A DNA stretch of 64,000 nucleotides from Paracoccus cavernae (GTDB lineage: Bacteria > Pseudomonadota > Alphaproteobacteria > Rhodobacterales > Rhodobacteraceae): NCBI GenBank assembly GCA_030410095.1, contig JAUFRC010000001.1:818501-882500 (forward strand), in the 5' to 3' direction. The position numbers were made by a program, and so were the translations under genes. Under the pieces are notes generated by a model that saw only the letters and a program-made list of their open reading frames with translations, made no database searches and was not told where the DNA came from. Shown here in pieces: positions 37,456 to 47,130 of this stretch (the first letter of the stretch is position 1; the number at the start of each line of letters is the position of its first letter).

Positions 37456-39426
37456 TCACAGGCCGGGCGGCGTTCCCAGACCCGGCAGGCTGTTTGCCCC
37501 TGCCGGCGCGGCGGGTGCCGCCCCATCGCTCGGCGCGCTCGCGCCCTCCAGCCCTGGCGGTGTGCCGAGGCCGGGCAAGCTGTTGGGCGCAGCAGGTGCG
37601 GGGCTTGCAGGAGCGGGCGCAGCTGGTGCGACAGCCGCCGGCGCGCCCAGATCGAGCGGTGCCAATCCGGGCAGGCTGTTCGCGCCAGCAGGTGCTGCGG
37701 CGGGCGCCGGTGCCGCCGGAACCGCAACCGGAGCGCCGCCGAAATCAAGCGGTGCGAGGCCCGGCAAAGCGGGCTGGTTGCCGATGGCCGGTGCGCCGCC
37801 CGACTGGCTCGGTGCGCCGAGGCTCGGCAGCTCGAAGGCCGGAGCCGAGGTCGCCCCCGTTGCGGCCTCCTTGCTGCCTGTCACCAAGGTCGGGAACAAG
37901 ACCACGGTCACCGCCATCAACAGCTGCAAGAGCATGAAGGGGATGGCGCCGAGATAGATCTGCCCCGAGGTGACCGGCTGGATCGTTCTGCCGGTGACAT
38001 GGTCCTTGTAGGCCTGTCGCGGCGCGACCGAGCGCAGGAAGTGCAGCGAGAAACCGAAGGGCGGATGCATGAAGGAGGTTTGCATCACGATGCCGAGGAT
38101 CACGCCGAACCACACAAGATCGATCCCGATCGCCTTCGCCGGTGCCACAAGAAGCGGCACGATGATGAAGGCCAGCTCGAAATAATCGAGGAAGAAGGCA
38201 AGGAAGAACACCAGAATCGAGACGAAGATGACAAAGCCCATCTCGCCGCCCGGCAGCGAGACCAGCAGGTGCTCGATCCACAGATGGCCGTTGACGCCGT
38301 AGAAGGTCAGCGAAAAGACCCTTGCGCCCATCATGATGAACATGACGAAGGCCGAGAGGCGGGTGGTATATTCCAGAGCCGATTTCAGGGTCTGGAAGGT
38401 CAGGCGTTTTTGGCGACAGCCAGCAAAAGCGCACCGGCCGCACCCATCGCGCCGCCCTCGGTCGGGGCCGCGATCCCGAGGAAGATCGTGCCGAGCACGA
38501 GGAAGATCAGCGCCAGCGGCGGGATCAGCACAATCACCACCTGCTGCGCCAGATGCGACATCAGACCGAGCTTCAGATAACGGTCGGCCAGCGCGAGAGC
38601 ATAGGCAAGCCCTGCCCCGACCATCACCGCGATCATGTCGGCATCGACGCCCAAGCGCGGATGGAGGTAGTGAAAGCTCGCATAGGCCGCCGCTGCCGAA
38701 ACCGCGACCACGACCAGAAGCGAAGTCACGCCATGGCCGAGGGTCCGCGCCTCTTTGGGAAGGGCGGGCACGGCATTGGGGCGGAAGATCGACAGCAGGA
38801 AGATGAAGAGCACATAGCAGCCCGTCAGCATCAGCGAGGGCAGCATCGCCCTTGATACATCGCGCCGACCGAGACGGTCAGCTGGTCGGCCAGCACGATC
38901 AGCACCAGCGAGGGCGGCACGATCTGGGCCAAAGTCCCCGATGCCGCAATCACCCCGAGGCGACGCGCCGGTCATAGCCGTAGCGCAGCATGATCGGCAG
39001 CGAGATCAGCCCCATCGCGATGACGGATGCGGCCACGATGCCGGTCGTTGCCGCCAAAAGCGCGCCGACCAGAATGACCGCATAGGCCAGACCGCCGCGG
39101 ATCGGACCGAACAGCTGGCCGATCGTGTCGAGAAGATCCTCGGCCATGCCGGATTTCTCGAGAATGATCCCCATGAAGGTGAAGAAGGGAATGGCGAGCA
39201 TGGTCTCGTTGGCGAGCTGCGCCCACATCCGGTTCGGAAGCGTGCCCAGAAGCGGCCAATCGAGCGAAATCGTGCCGCCCGAGAGCGGCGCCAGCTCGAC
39301 CCCGATCAGAAAGAACAACAGCCCGTTCGCCGCCAAAGCGAAGGCCACCGGATAGCCCAGAAGCAGAAAGACGACCAGAGAGAGGAACATGATCGGCGCC
39401 ATGTTCTCGGCGATGAGATGCATCAT
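37456..39426 (-). CDS. dctM: TRAP transporter large permease DctM with repeat-rich C-terminal tail; three frameshifts
   Basis: This is the 12-helix channel subunit of the TRAP transporter. It starts MMHLIAENMAPIMFLSLVVF and has FMGIILEKSGMAEDLLDTIG, LGIAAPTEGGAMGAAGALLL and MHPPFGFSLHFLRSVAP. Losses at 38953-38956, 38849-38851 and 38403-38404 are corrected as VASGVIAASGTLAQIVPPSL, MYQGAMLPSLMLTGCY and AVAKNALTFQTLKSALEY. The corrected length is 657. After the last helix (MLLQLLMAVTVVLFPTLVTG) an extra tail of about 140 Ala/Pro/Gly-rich residues follows, with four LPGL motifs 31-32 residues apart. This is absent from ordinary DctM proteins. Its ATG overlaps the dctQ stop. Confidence 0.9.
37459..37767 (-). 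repeat. coding repeat: four LPGL-containing units of 31-32 residues in the DctM tail
   Basis: The units begin ALPGLAPLDFGGAP, SLPGLAPLDLGAP, SLPGLGTPPGLEG and SLPGLGTPPGL; the LPGL motifs are 31, 32 and 31 residues apart and are separated by Ala/Pro-rich linkers. The first two and the last two units resemble each other most. Confidence 0.8.
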
Positions 39427-40051
39427 TTGCGGACCTCCGCAGCGGGTTCGGCGTCACCGGCCGCGAGCCCGTCCTGCATCGTCTTGAGCATGTCGGCTGC
39501 CTCGATCTCGGCTGCCTCGTGCTGGGTCACATAGGGGTTGGGATCGGCGATCACGCCGCGCATGACGGCGATCTTCTTGATCAGCTCGGAGATCCCTTGC
39601 GCGAGCAGCATGGTAAAGCCCGCGAGCAGGATGAATTTCGCGGGCCAGATGATCAGCCCCCGGCATTGGGCGACATTTCACCGCTGCGGTAGGAACGCAA
39701 AGCCCAAGGGTAAAGGTAGAAGACCATCAGTGCCGCGAAAGGCAGCAGGAAAAGCAGCGTGCCGATCAGGTCGATCCAGTGCTGCACCCGACGCGACCAG
39801 CGCCCGTAAAGGATGTCGATGCGGATATGCTCGTTCATCAGCAAGGTATAGGCAGCCGCGCCCATGAAGGCCGCGCCGAAGAGATACCACTGCAACTCCA
39901 GCCATGCGTTCATGGATGTGTTGAAAACCTTGCGGACAATGGCATTGCCTGCGCTGACGAAGACCGCAACCAGAATAAGCCAGCTGACATTTTTGCCGAC
40001 AAAAGTGTTGAACCGGTCGATGCCTTTTGAAAGGGCCAGAAGGCCACCCAT
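39423..40051 (-). CDS. dctQ: TRAP transporter small permease DctQ; one frameshift
   Basis: This is the four-helix subunit that supports DctM. It starts MGGLLALSKGIDRFNTFVGK and has NVSWLILVAVFVSAGNAIVR, the EL(Q)WYLF motif in NAWLELQWYLFGAAFMGAAA, and HIRIDILYGRWSRRVQHWID. One G is missing from the run at 39657-39661; restored, it reads SPNAGGLIIWPAKFILLAGF, and the tail ends AEPAAEVRK for 209 residues. The ATG at 40051 has a G-rich binding site a few bases upstream; a TTG at 40063 is less likely. It overlaps dctM by four bases. Confidence 0.88.
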
Positions 40052-40162
40052 CGCTACCCCCAATCTGAAGCCGCTGCCTTTCGCCCGTCTGCGTCCATAA
40101 AGCGGACGGCGCGGGCCGTGACAGAATTAAGATCGACCCATACGTTTGATCGGCTTGAGATT

Positions 40163-40955
40163 CTACAGCTTTTCTGCGAGCGCCGCCGCCAAAACAAGCA
40201 ATGCGGCCGCCTCGGAGACTTGCTGGACCGCGCCCAGAACATCGCCGGTCAGCCCGCCGAGTTTGTTGCGGGCAAGGCGCTGGATATGGAGCGTTGCGGC
40301 GCAGGCGGCCAAAATGACGCCCGCCGCCGGCCAGAAACCGGGCCAGAGACCCGAAAGGGACGCAACGGCACAAAGGCTTAGCGCCAAAAGACCCGCGATT
40401 GCGACAAGGCTTGCGGAGGGGCGCCCTGCCGCCTTGCCCAGCCCGTCCGCGCGCGCAGGCGCCAGCATGACCATGGTCGCGACCATCATGGCGCGCGACA
40501 GCGCGGGAAGAGTAAAAATGCGCCGATTGCCGCGGGGACCGGCAGGACGGCCAGCGCGGTGATGCGGATCGCGGTGACCAGACCCAGCGTCAGCGCGCCG
40601 TAGCTGCCGATGCGGGAATCGCGCATGATCTCGAGCCGGCGCTCGCGGTTCGGCCCGCCCATCCCGTCGGCAAGATCGGCCAGCCCGTCTTCGTGCAACC
40701 CGCCGCTCAGCCAGACCATTGCGGCGACGGCAAGGATCGCGGCCAAGGCTTGCGGCAGGCCGAGCGCCATGGTTGCGGCGAAAACCGCAGCGGCGATGCT
40801 GCCCACAACGAGGCCCACCAGCGGGAAGGCCCAGGCCGCGCGGGCAAGGGTGGCGGATCGACGGGCAGAAACCCTCCGACCGGCAGGCGCGTCAACCAGA
40901 CCAGTGCCAGCAGAAAGCCCGCGACTGCCTCAGGCACTGATCCCTGCCTCGGCAA
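40163..40955 (-). CDS. cobS: adenosylcobinamide-GDP ribazoletransferase (cobalamin synthase), two frameshifts
   Basis: CobS is the membrane enzyme that joins adenosylcobinamide-GDP to alpha-ribazole in the last steps of B12 assembly. The corrected length is 264. It has VAGFLLALVWLTRLPVGGFL and the substrate-binding acidic motif WLSGGLHEDGLADLADGMGG, followed by RRLEIMRDSRIGSYGALTLG. G losses opposite 40848-40850 and 40505-40507 are corrected to DPPPLARAAWAFPLVG and LLFPALSRAMMVATMVM. Its start lies 26 bases inside the end of cobT. It is the last gene of cobU-cobT-cobS. Confidence 0.9.
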
Positions 40956-41889
40956 AGCTCGCCATGCCGTTGTGGCATTCCAGCGCCGCGCGCAGGATCA
41001 TCAGCGCGACCGCGGCGCCGCTGCCCTCGCCCAACCGCATGTCGAGCGCGAGAACCGGATCTTTCTTCATGGCGGTGACAAGGCGGCGGTGGCCGGGTTC
41101 GAGGCTGAGGTGGCCGACAAGGCAATGGGCCAAAGCATCGGGATCATCGCGCAGCAGGACGGCCGCTGCCGCCGAGCAGATGAAACCGTCGAGGATCACC
41201 GGAATGCGCAATTCGCGCGCCCGCATCACCGCGCCGCAAATCGCCGCCTGCTCGCGCCCGCCAAAGGCCATCAGCGTTTCTATCGAGGTTTCGGCCGCGT
41301 CATGAAGCTCGAGCCCCTGATCGACGACCCGCGCCTTGAGCGAAAGTCCCGCCGCATCCGAGCCGGTGCCCGGGCCGACCCAATCCTCGCCCGAGCCGCC
41401 GAAGGTCGCCGCCGCCAAAGCCGCCGCCACCGTCGAATTGCCGATCCCCATTTCTCCCAGAACCAGGACTTGCGCCGCCGGATCGACCGCTTGTGCACCG
41501 GCATGCATGGCGCGCATCACTTCGGTTGCGTCCATCGCGGGACCGGCGGTGAAATCGCCGGTCGGTCTATCGAGATCCAGTGCCACGACCGACAGATCGG
41601 CCCCCGCCACGCGGCAGATCTGGTTGATCGCCGCCCCGCCGTTGCGGAAATTTTCGACCATGAGGGCGGTGACGGAGGCGGGAAACGGATTGACGCCGCG
41701 TGCGCAGATCCCGTGATTGCCCGCAAAAACCACCGCCTGCGCGCGATCGACGCGCGGATCGGCGCGCTCCTGCCAGCCGGCCATGAATTCGGCGAGAGTC
41801 TCGAACCGGCCAAGCGAGCCCGGCGGTTTGGTCAGCTGGTTTTGATGGTCGCGCGCTGCACGGGCCGAGGAGAGGTTGAATTGCGTCAC
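40930..41889 (-). CDS. cobT: nicotinate-nucleotide--dimethylbenzimidazole phosphoribosyltransferase
   Basis: CobT makes alpha-ribazole phosphate for the lower ligand of cobalamin. It is intact at 319 residues. Motifs are RAARDHQNQLTKPPGSLGRF, VVFAGNHGICARGVNPFPAS, EMGIGNSTVAAALAAATFGG and LALDMRLGEGSGAAVALMIL with the catalytic glutamate. The ATG overlaps the cobU stop by four bases. With cobS downstream it forms the nucleotide-loop assembly unit. Confidence 0.95.
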   Translation of the reverse strand: MTQFNLSSARAARDHQNQLTKPPGSLGRFETLAEFMAGWQERADPRVDRAQAVVFAGNHGICARGVNPFPASVTALMVENFRNGGAAINQICRVAGADLSVVALDLDRPTGDFTAGPAMDATEVMRAMHAGAQAVDPAAQVLVLGEMGIGNSTVAAALAAATFGGSGEDWVGPGTGSDAAGLSLKARVVDQGLELHDAAETSIETLMAFGGREQAAICGAVMRARELRIPVILDGFICSAAAAVLLRDDPDALAHCLVGHLSLEPGHRRLVTAMKKDPVLALDMRLGEGSGAAVALMILRAALECHNGMASFAEAGISA

Positions 41890-42414
41890 AGAGGATGCTC
41901 CTGGGGTTTTAATCTGAGCGGCAGCCCAGAGACGGCCATCCAGACTTCGGTCGCGATTTCGGCCACGGCCTGATTCATCCAGCCGTGGTCGTCGCGGAAT
42001 TGTCGCGCAAGCGCATTGTCGGGCACGATGCCCTGACCAAGCTCGTTTGTGACCAGAACCACGGGGCTTTTCTGCGCCGCAAGGACCGTGCAGAGATGGC
42101 CGACATCGGCCCTCCCTCCATATTGGCGAGCCAGAGCGTCAGGCAATCGACCAACCGGACCCCTGCCCGTCACTGTCGGCAAGCGCCTGCGCGAGCTCGC
42201 GCGGCTCTTCGATCGTGCGCCAGCCTGCATCGCGGCGCGCACGGTGAAGCCCGATACGCTGCGTCATTTCGTCATCATAGGCCTGTGCCGTCGCGATATA
42301 GACGGCCTGTCCGCCCGACTGCCGCGCGAGGCGCTCGACAAGGCGCTCGGCCAGTGCGGACTTGCCCGAACGTGCGCCGCCCGTCACGAGATAGATGCTG
42401 GATTCCGGTATCAT
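41886..42414 (-). CDS. cobU: bifunctional adenosylcobinamide kinase/guanylyltransferase, two frameshifts
   Basis: CobU phosphorylates adenosylcobinamide and transfers GMP to it. The P-loop is VTGGARSGKSALAERLVERL, followed by VYIATAQAYDDEMTQRIGLH with the guanylylated histidine region HRARRDAGWRTIEEP. Two G losses, opposite 42151-42152 and 42110-42112, are corrected to GSGWVDCLTLWLANME and EGGADVGHLCTVLA. The end reads PVVLVTNELGQGIVPDNALA and RQFRDDHGWMNQAVAE. The corrected length is 176. No cobalamin riboswitch is visible upstream. Confidence 0.92.
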
Positions 42415-42537
42415 AGCCGCAGTTCTTCCACAAACAGCGCGCGCTTGGAAGGCTCTATGGTGCTTGCCGGGTGCCGATATTTGCGTCAGGTTTTAACTAT
42501 TATGACTGTCACGCCCCCGTTTAGCGGAGTAACCCAG

Positions 42538-44140
42538 ATGCGAAACCTTTTCCTCACCACGGCCCTGACGCTCGGCATTGTCACGCCCGTCCTCGCGGTC
42601 CAGCCCGCAGAGGGTGAGAAACTCGCCGCCGACCAAAGCTATACATTCTGGCTTCTCGACGCGATCAAGACGACCGATCCGGGCAAGAATACCGATGCCG
42701 AGGGCTCGGACATCCTGCGCCAGCTGTTCGAGGGCCTGCTGCAAGACGATCCCAAAGGGGCTCCGGTTGCGGCTGCGGCGACCTCGTTCGACGTGTCCGA
42801 AGACAAGCTGACCTATACGTTCCACCTGCGTCCCGACGCGAAATGGTCGAACGGCGATCCGGTGACCGCGAATGATTTCGTCTATTCGTGGCGACGTCTT
42901 GCCGATCCCGCGACCGCGTCGGAATATGCGTGGTATATGGAGCTGATGAACGTCGAGAACGCCCCCGCCGTGGTCAAGGGCGAGGCTGCGCCCGACACGC
43001 TTGGCGTCAAGGCGGTCGACGATCTGACTTTCGAGGTCAAACTCAGCGCCGCGACCCCTATTTCACGAAAATGCTGACCCATTCCTCGACCTTCCCCGTG
43101 CCGCAAAAGGTTATCGAGGCCGAAGGCGACAACTGGACCCAGCCGGGTAAACTGGTCGGAAACGGTGCCTATACGCTGGCAAGCCACGATCTCGGGTCCA
43201 GCTCACGCTGGAGAAAAACCCCAATTATTGGGATGCGGCCAATGTCGTGATGGAGCATGTTAAGGCTCTGACCGTCAACGACAACAACGTCGCCCTGACG
43301 CGCTATCTCGCCGGAGAGCTCGACCGCGTGCAGATCCCCGCCGGCCAGTATCCGCGCCTTGCCAAAGAACATCCCGATCAGGCGATCTCGATTCCCTATT
43401 CCTGTTCTTATGCCTATCTCTTCAACCTCGGCGAAAAAGGACCCGAGGCGCTGAAGGACGTGCGCGTGCGTCAGGCCCTATCCTATGCGATGCAGCGCGA
43501 CATCGTGGTCAACCAGATCCTGCAAGGCGGCCAGCGTCCGGCCTATAACTGGACGCATTGGGCGATCGAGGGGTTCGAGATGCCCCAGATCGATTATGCC
43601 GGCTGGACCCAGGCCGAGCGGCTCGAGAAAGCCAAGGCGTTGCTGGCCGAGGCCGGTTACGGTCCCGACAATCCGCTGAAAATCTCGCTGCAGTACAATA
43701 CCGACGACAACCACAAGAAAATCGCGGTCGCGGCGCAGCAGTTCTTCAAACAGGTCGGTGTCGAGCTGACGCTGAACAACGTCGAATGGAAGGTCCATAC
43801 CGACCGTATGCAGGCGGGTGATTTCGAAATGGCGCGCTATGCTTGGTGTGCCGATTACAACGAGGCCTCGACCTTCCTCGATTACTTCCGCTCGACCGGC
43901 ATGAACTACGGCAAATTCGCGAACGAGGATTACGACCGGCTGCTCGACGATTCCAAAACCGCTGCCGATCCGAATTCGGATTATTCCGCCGCCGAGAACA
44001 TTCTGGCTCAGGCTATGCCCCTCATCCCGATCTACCACTATGCCAAGGTCGATATGATCAGCCCCGTGATCAAAGGCCTGCCGACCGAGAACGTGATGAA
44101 CAACTGGTACGCAAAAGACCTCTACCGCATCGAAAAGTGA
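42538..44140 (+). CDS. oppA: oligopeptide ABC transporter substrate-binding protein (OppA type), two frameshifts
   Basis: This is a periplasmic peptide-binding protein (SBP_bac_5 family). It has signal peptide MRNLFLTTALTLGIVTPVLA and then TFWLLDAIKTTDPGKNTDAE, RPDAKWSNGDPVTANDFVYS (the family signature), YAYLFNLGEKGPEALKDVRV, RQALSYAMQRDIVVNQILQG and AMPLIPIYHYAKVDMISPVI. Losses at 43055-43058 and 43194-43196 are corrected to AATPYFTKMLTHSST and HDLGVQLTLEKNPNYWDAAN, for 534 residues. It heads the oppA-B-C-D-F operon; a 15-pair hairpin follows, probably protecting its mRNA. Confidence 0.92.
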
Positions 44141-44151
44141 TCCGCTGATCG

Positions 44152-44190
44152 CGCCTTGGCCGGAGCAATTGATCCGCTCCGGCCAAGGCG
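44152..44190 (+). promoter_or_regulatory. strong intercistronic hairpin between oppA and oppB
   Basis: CGCCTTGGCCGGAGC (44152-44166) pairs perfectly with GCTCCGGCCAAGGCG (44176-44190) around a nine-base loop. No T run follows, so it is more likely an mRNA-stabilising or attenuating hairpin than a terminator, as is common after binding-protein genes. Confidence 0.75.
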
Positions 44191-44237
44191 GCTCTCTTCG
44201 CGGATCATGGAAACTGGCACCCAACGGAACCTGAACG

Positions 44238-45155
44238 ATGCTGGGCTTTATTTTGAGGCGGCTTGCTGTCGCCATACCGACCCTTCTTGTCTTGATCGTG
44301 ATTTCATTCTTGCTGATGTATGCAGCCCCCGGCGGGCCCTTCACGCAAGAGCGCGCCCTGCCGCCGCAGGTTCTCGCCAATCTCAATGCGAAATACGGGC
44401 TGGACGATCCGTTGTGGAAACAGATCGTCAGCTATGTCTGGGGCATCGTCGCCCATTTCGATTTCGGGCCGAGCTTCGTCTACCCCGACCGCAGCGTGAA
44501 CCAGATCATCGCCGCGGGCTTTCCGGTGACGCTGACCTATGGCGCGATCGCTTTCGTGACGGCGGTGGTTGTGGGCGTGGCGCTCGGCGTGGCGGCGGCG
44601 ATCAGGCAGAACACCTGGCTCGACTACCTCGCCATCGGGATTTCGATCGGGGCGCAGGTTTTGCCGAACTTTGTCATGGCGCCGGTTTTGGTGCTGGTCT
44701 TCACGCTCTGGCTCGGTTGGCTGCCCGGAGGCGGCTGGGGCGGGCCGATCTTCTGGATCATGCCGGTGATCGCGATGTCGACAAGCTTCATGGCCTCGAT
44801 CGCGCGGATCACGCGCTCCTCTATGCTCGAGGTGCTGGGCTCGAACCATATCCGTACCGCGCGCGCCAAGGGGCTGCCCGAGCGCCGCGTCATCATCCGC
44901 CATGCGCTCAAACCCGCGCTGTTGCCGGTGATCTCCTATCTCGGTCCCGCTTTCGTTTCGATGATCACCGGATCCGTGGTGATCGACATCTATTTCTCGA
45001 CCGGAGGGATCGGGCGCAGCTTTGTCGATGCAGCGCTCAACCGCGATTATGCGGTGATGATGGGGATCACGATCCTTGTCGGCGCGCTGACCATTCTTTT
45101 CTCGCTGGTTGTCGACGTGCTTTACGCATGGATCGACCCGAAAATCAGGTATTGA
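44238..45155 (+). CDS. oppB: oligopeptide ABC transporter permease (OppB type)
   Basis: This is an intact 305-residue inner-membrane permease with six helices. The N-terminus MLGFILRRLAVAIPTLLVLI and the motif MYAAPGGPFTQERALPPQVL are typical of OppB. The cytoplasmic EAA loop reads RTARAKGLPERRVIIRHALK, where the ATPase docks. The end is SLVVDVLYAWIDPKIRY. It starts 97 bases after oppA, beyond the hairpin, and its stop is four bases before the oppC start. Confidence 0.95.
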   Translation: MLGFILRRLAVAIPTLLVLIVISFLLMYAAPGGPFTQERALPPQVLANLNAKYGLDDPLWKQIVSYVWGIVAHFDFGPSFVYPDRSVNQIIAAGFPVTLTYGAIAFVTAVVVGVALGVAAAIRQNTWLDYLAIGISIGAQVLPNFVMAPVLVLVFTLWLGWLPGGGWGGPIFWIMPVIAMSTSFMASIARITRSSMLEVLGSNHIRTARAKGLPERRVIIRHALKPALLPVISYLGPAFVSMITGSVVIDIYFSTGGIGRSFVDAALNRDYAVMMGITILVGALTILFSLVVDVLYAWIDPKIRY

Positions 45156-45159
45156 TGCC

Positions 45160-46088
45160 ATGTCCATGATCGATCAACAAAAAATCGAAGGGCTGGCGCG
45201 CCGTATGGCGGAGGCCGAAGTCAGGGGCCGCAGCCCTTGGGCCGATGCGCGCCGCCGTTTCGCGCGCAACAAGGCGGCGATGGCGGGGCTGGTCATTCTG
45301 GTCCTCGTCGCGCTTTTCGCGATCTTCGGCAGCGCCTTTGCGACTTGGTCCAACGAGGAAATGGACTTTGCCGTCATGGGCCAAGCCGCCCAACTCGGCG
45401 CGCCAAGCTGGGCGAGCGGGCATTATTTCGGCACCGACGACCTTGGCCGCGACCTCTATTCGCGCACGGTGCAGGGTACGCAGGTCTCGCTCATGGTCGG
45501 GCTGATCGGCGCGGGGATCGCGGTTGTCGTCGGCACGCTTTACGGCGCGGTCGCGGGCTACGCGGGGGGCGCGTCGATGCGGTCATGATGCGCCTCGTCG
45601 ATATCCTGCTCGCCATTCCCTACATGTTCGTGCTGATCCTGCTTCTGGTCATCTTCGGGCGTTCGATGTCGATGCTCTTTCTCGGTATCGGGCTGATCTC
45701 CTGGCTAGAGATGTCGAGAATCGTTCGCGGTCAAACCCTTAGCATAAAGAACCGAGAATTCATCGAGGCCGCACGCGCCACCGGGGTTCCGGCTTGGCGC
45801 ATTATTTTGCGTCATATCGTGCCCAATCTTCTGGGCGTGGTCGCCGTCTATGCGACGCTTCTCGTGCCTTTGATGATCATGTCGGAAAGCTTCATCAGCT
45901 TTCTCGGGCTTGGCGTACAGGAGCCCCTGACATCCTGGGGCGCGCTGATTTCCGAAGGGGCCGGAACCATGAGCTACGGTACGCTCTGGCAGCTTCTGTT
46001 CCCGCTTTTCTTCTTCTGCATCACGCTGTTCGCCTTCTTCTTCGTCGGAGACGGCCTGCGCGACGCCCTTGATCCGAAGGACCGCTGA
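45160..46088 (+). CDS. oppC: oligopeptide ABC transporter permease (OppC type), one frameshift
   Basis: This is the second membrane subunit of the peptide transporter. The corrected length is 309. It reads MSMIDQQKIEGLARRMAEAE, WADARRRFARNKAAMAGLVI, SGHYFGTDDLGRDLYSRTVQ and GTQVSLMVGLIGAGIAVVVG, all standard for OppC/DppC. A G is missing in the run at 45564-45569; restored, it reads AGYAGGRVDAVMMRLVDILL. The EAA loop is EFIEAARATGVPAWRIILRH. It lies between oppB and oppD with minimal spacing. Confidence 0.93.
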
Positions 46089-46089
46089 G

Positions 46090-47130
46090 ATGTTGCTCGA
46101 GATCAAGGATCTGAACATCCGCTTTGGCACCACCGACGGCGAGGTTCGCGCCGTCAACGGGATCGACCTGTCGCTGGCACGCGGCGAAACTTTGGGCGTC
46201 GTCGGAGAAAGCGGCTCGGGCAAAAGCCAGCTCGCCTTTTCGATCATGGGGCTTTTGGCACGCAACGGACGCGCCTGCGGCTCGATCCGTTTCGACGGGG
46301 AGGAGATCCTCAATGCGCCGGTCACGCTCCTCAACAAGATCCGTGCGCGCCGCATCGCCATGGTCTTTCAGGACCCGATGACCAGCCTCAACCCCTATAT
46401 GCGGGTCTCGGACCAGATGGCCGAAGTCTTGATGCTGCATATGGGAATGGGCAAAGCGCAGGCTGTCGCGGAATCCGTGCGCATGCTGGATGCGGTGAAA
46501 ATTCCCGATGCAAAAGGCCGTATCCGGCTGTTTCCGCACGAGTTTTCCGGCGGGATGCGCCAGCGCGTGATGATCGCCATGTCGCTGTTGTGCCGGCCCG
46601 AGCTTTTGATCGCCGACGAGCCGACAACAGCGCTCGATGTCACGGTTCAGGCCCAGATCATGGAGCTTCTGGCCGATCTCCAGCGCGAATTCGGCATGGC
46701 GATGATCCTGATCACCCATGATCTCGGTGTGGTTGCGGGCTCGTGCCAACGCGTCGTCGTGATGTATGGCGGCCGCATGATGGAAAAAGCGCCGGTCGAT
46801 CCGATCTTCGCCGCGCCCTCGCATCCCTATACCCAAGGCCTTTTGGCCGCGATCCCGCGGGTCGACAAGCGCGACGAGGCGCTGTCCGCCATTCCGGGCA
46901 GCCCGCCCAACATGACCAGCCCGCCGCCCGGTTGCCCGTTCGCGCCGCGCTGCGGTTTCGAGATGGCGATCTGCCGCGAGGCCATGCCGCCGCTCCTGCC
47001 CTTCGGCTCCGGGCGCGCCCGCGCCTGCCATTCGCCGATCGCCAATGTCTGGGCGGGACCGGTCCAGCGCCCCGAGGCGCACCTGACCGCGAACCCGACC
47101 GCCGCGCCCGCCCGAGGAGACCAGCCATGA
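46090..47130 (+). CDS. oppD: oligopeptide ABC transporter ATP-binding protein (OppD type)
   Basis: This is an intact 346-residue ATPase. Walker A is VVGESGSGKSQLAFSIMGLL, the Q-loop is MVFQDPMTSLNPYMRVSDQM, the signature is FSGGMRQRVMIAMSLLC, and Walker B is LLIADEPTTALDVTVQAQIM. The C-terminal peptide-transporter domain has SHPYTQGLLAAIPRVDKRDE and the cysteine cluster PPGCPFAPRCGFEMAIC, which in this family can bind a 4Fe-4S cluster. I took ATG 46090, just after the oppC stop, because AAGGA precedes it and the family begins MLLEIKDLNIRF. Confidence 0.95.
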   Translation: MLLEIKDLNIRFGTTDGEVRAVNGIDLSLARGETLGVVGESGSGKSQLAFSIMGLLARNGRACGSIRFDGEEILNAPVTLLNKIRARRIAMVFQDPMTSLNPYMRVSDQMAEVLMLHMGMGKAQAVAESVRMLDAVKIPDAKGRIRLFPHEFSGGMRQRVMIAMSLLCRPELLIADEPTTALDVTVQAQIMELLADLQREFGMAMILITHDLGVVAGSCQRVVVMYGGRMMEKAPVDPIFAAPSHPYTQGLLAAIPRVDKRDEALSAIPGSPPNMTSPPPGCPFAPRCGFEMAICREAMPPLLPFGSGRARACHSPIANVWAGPVQRPEAHLTANPTAAPARGDQP

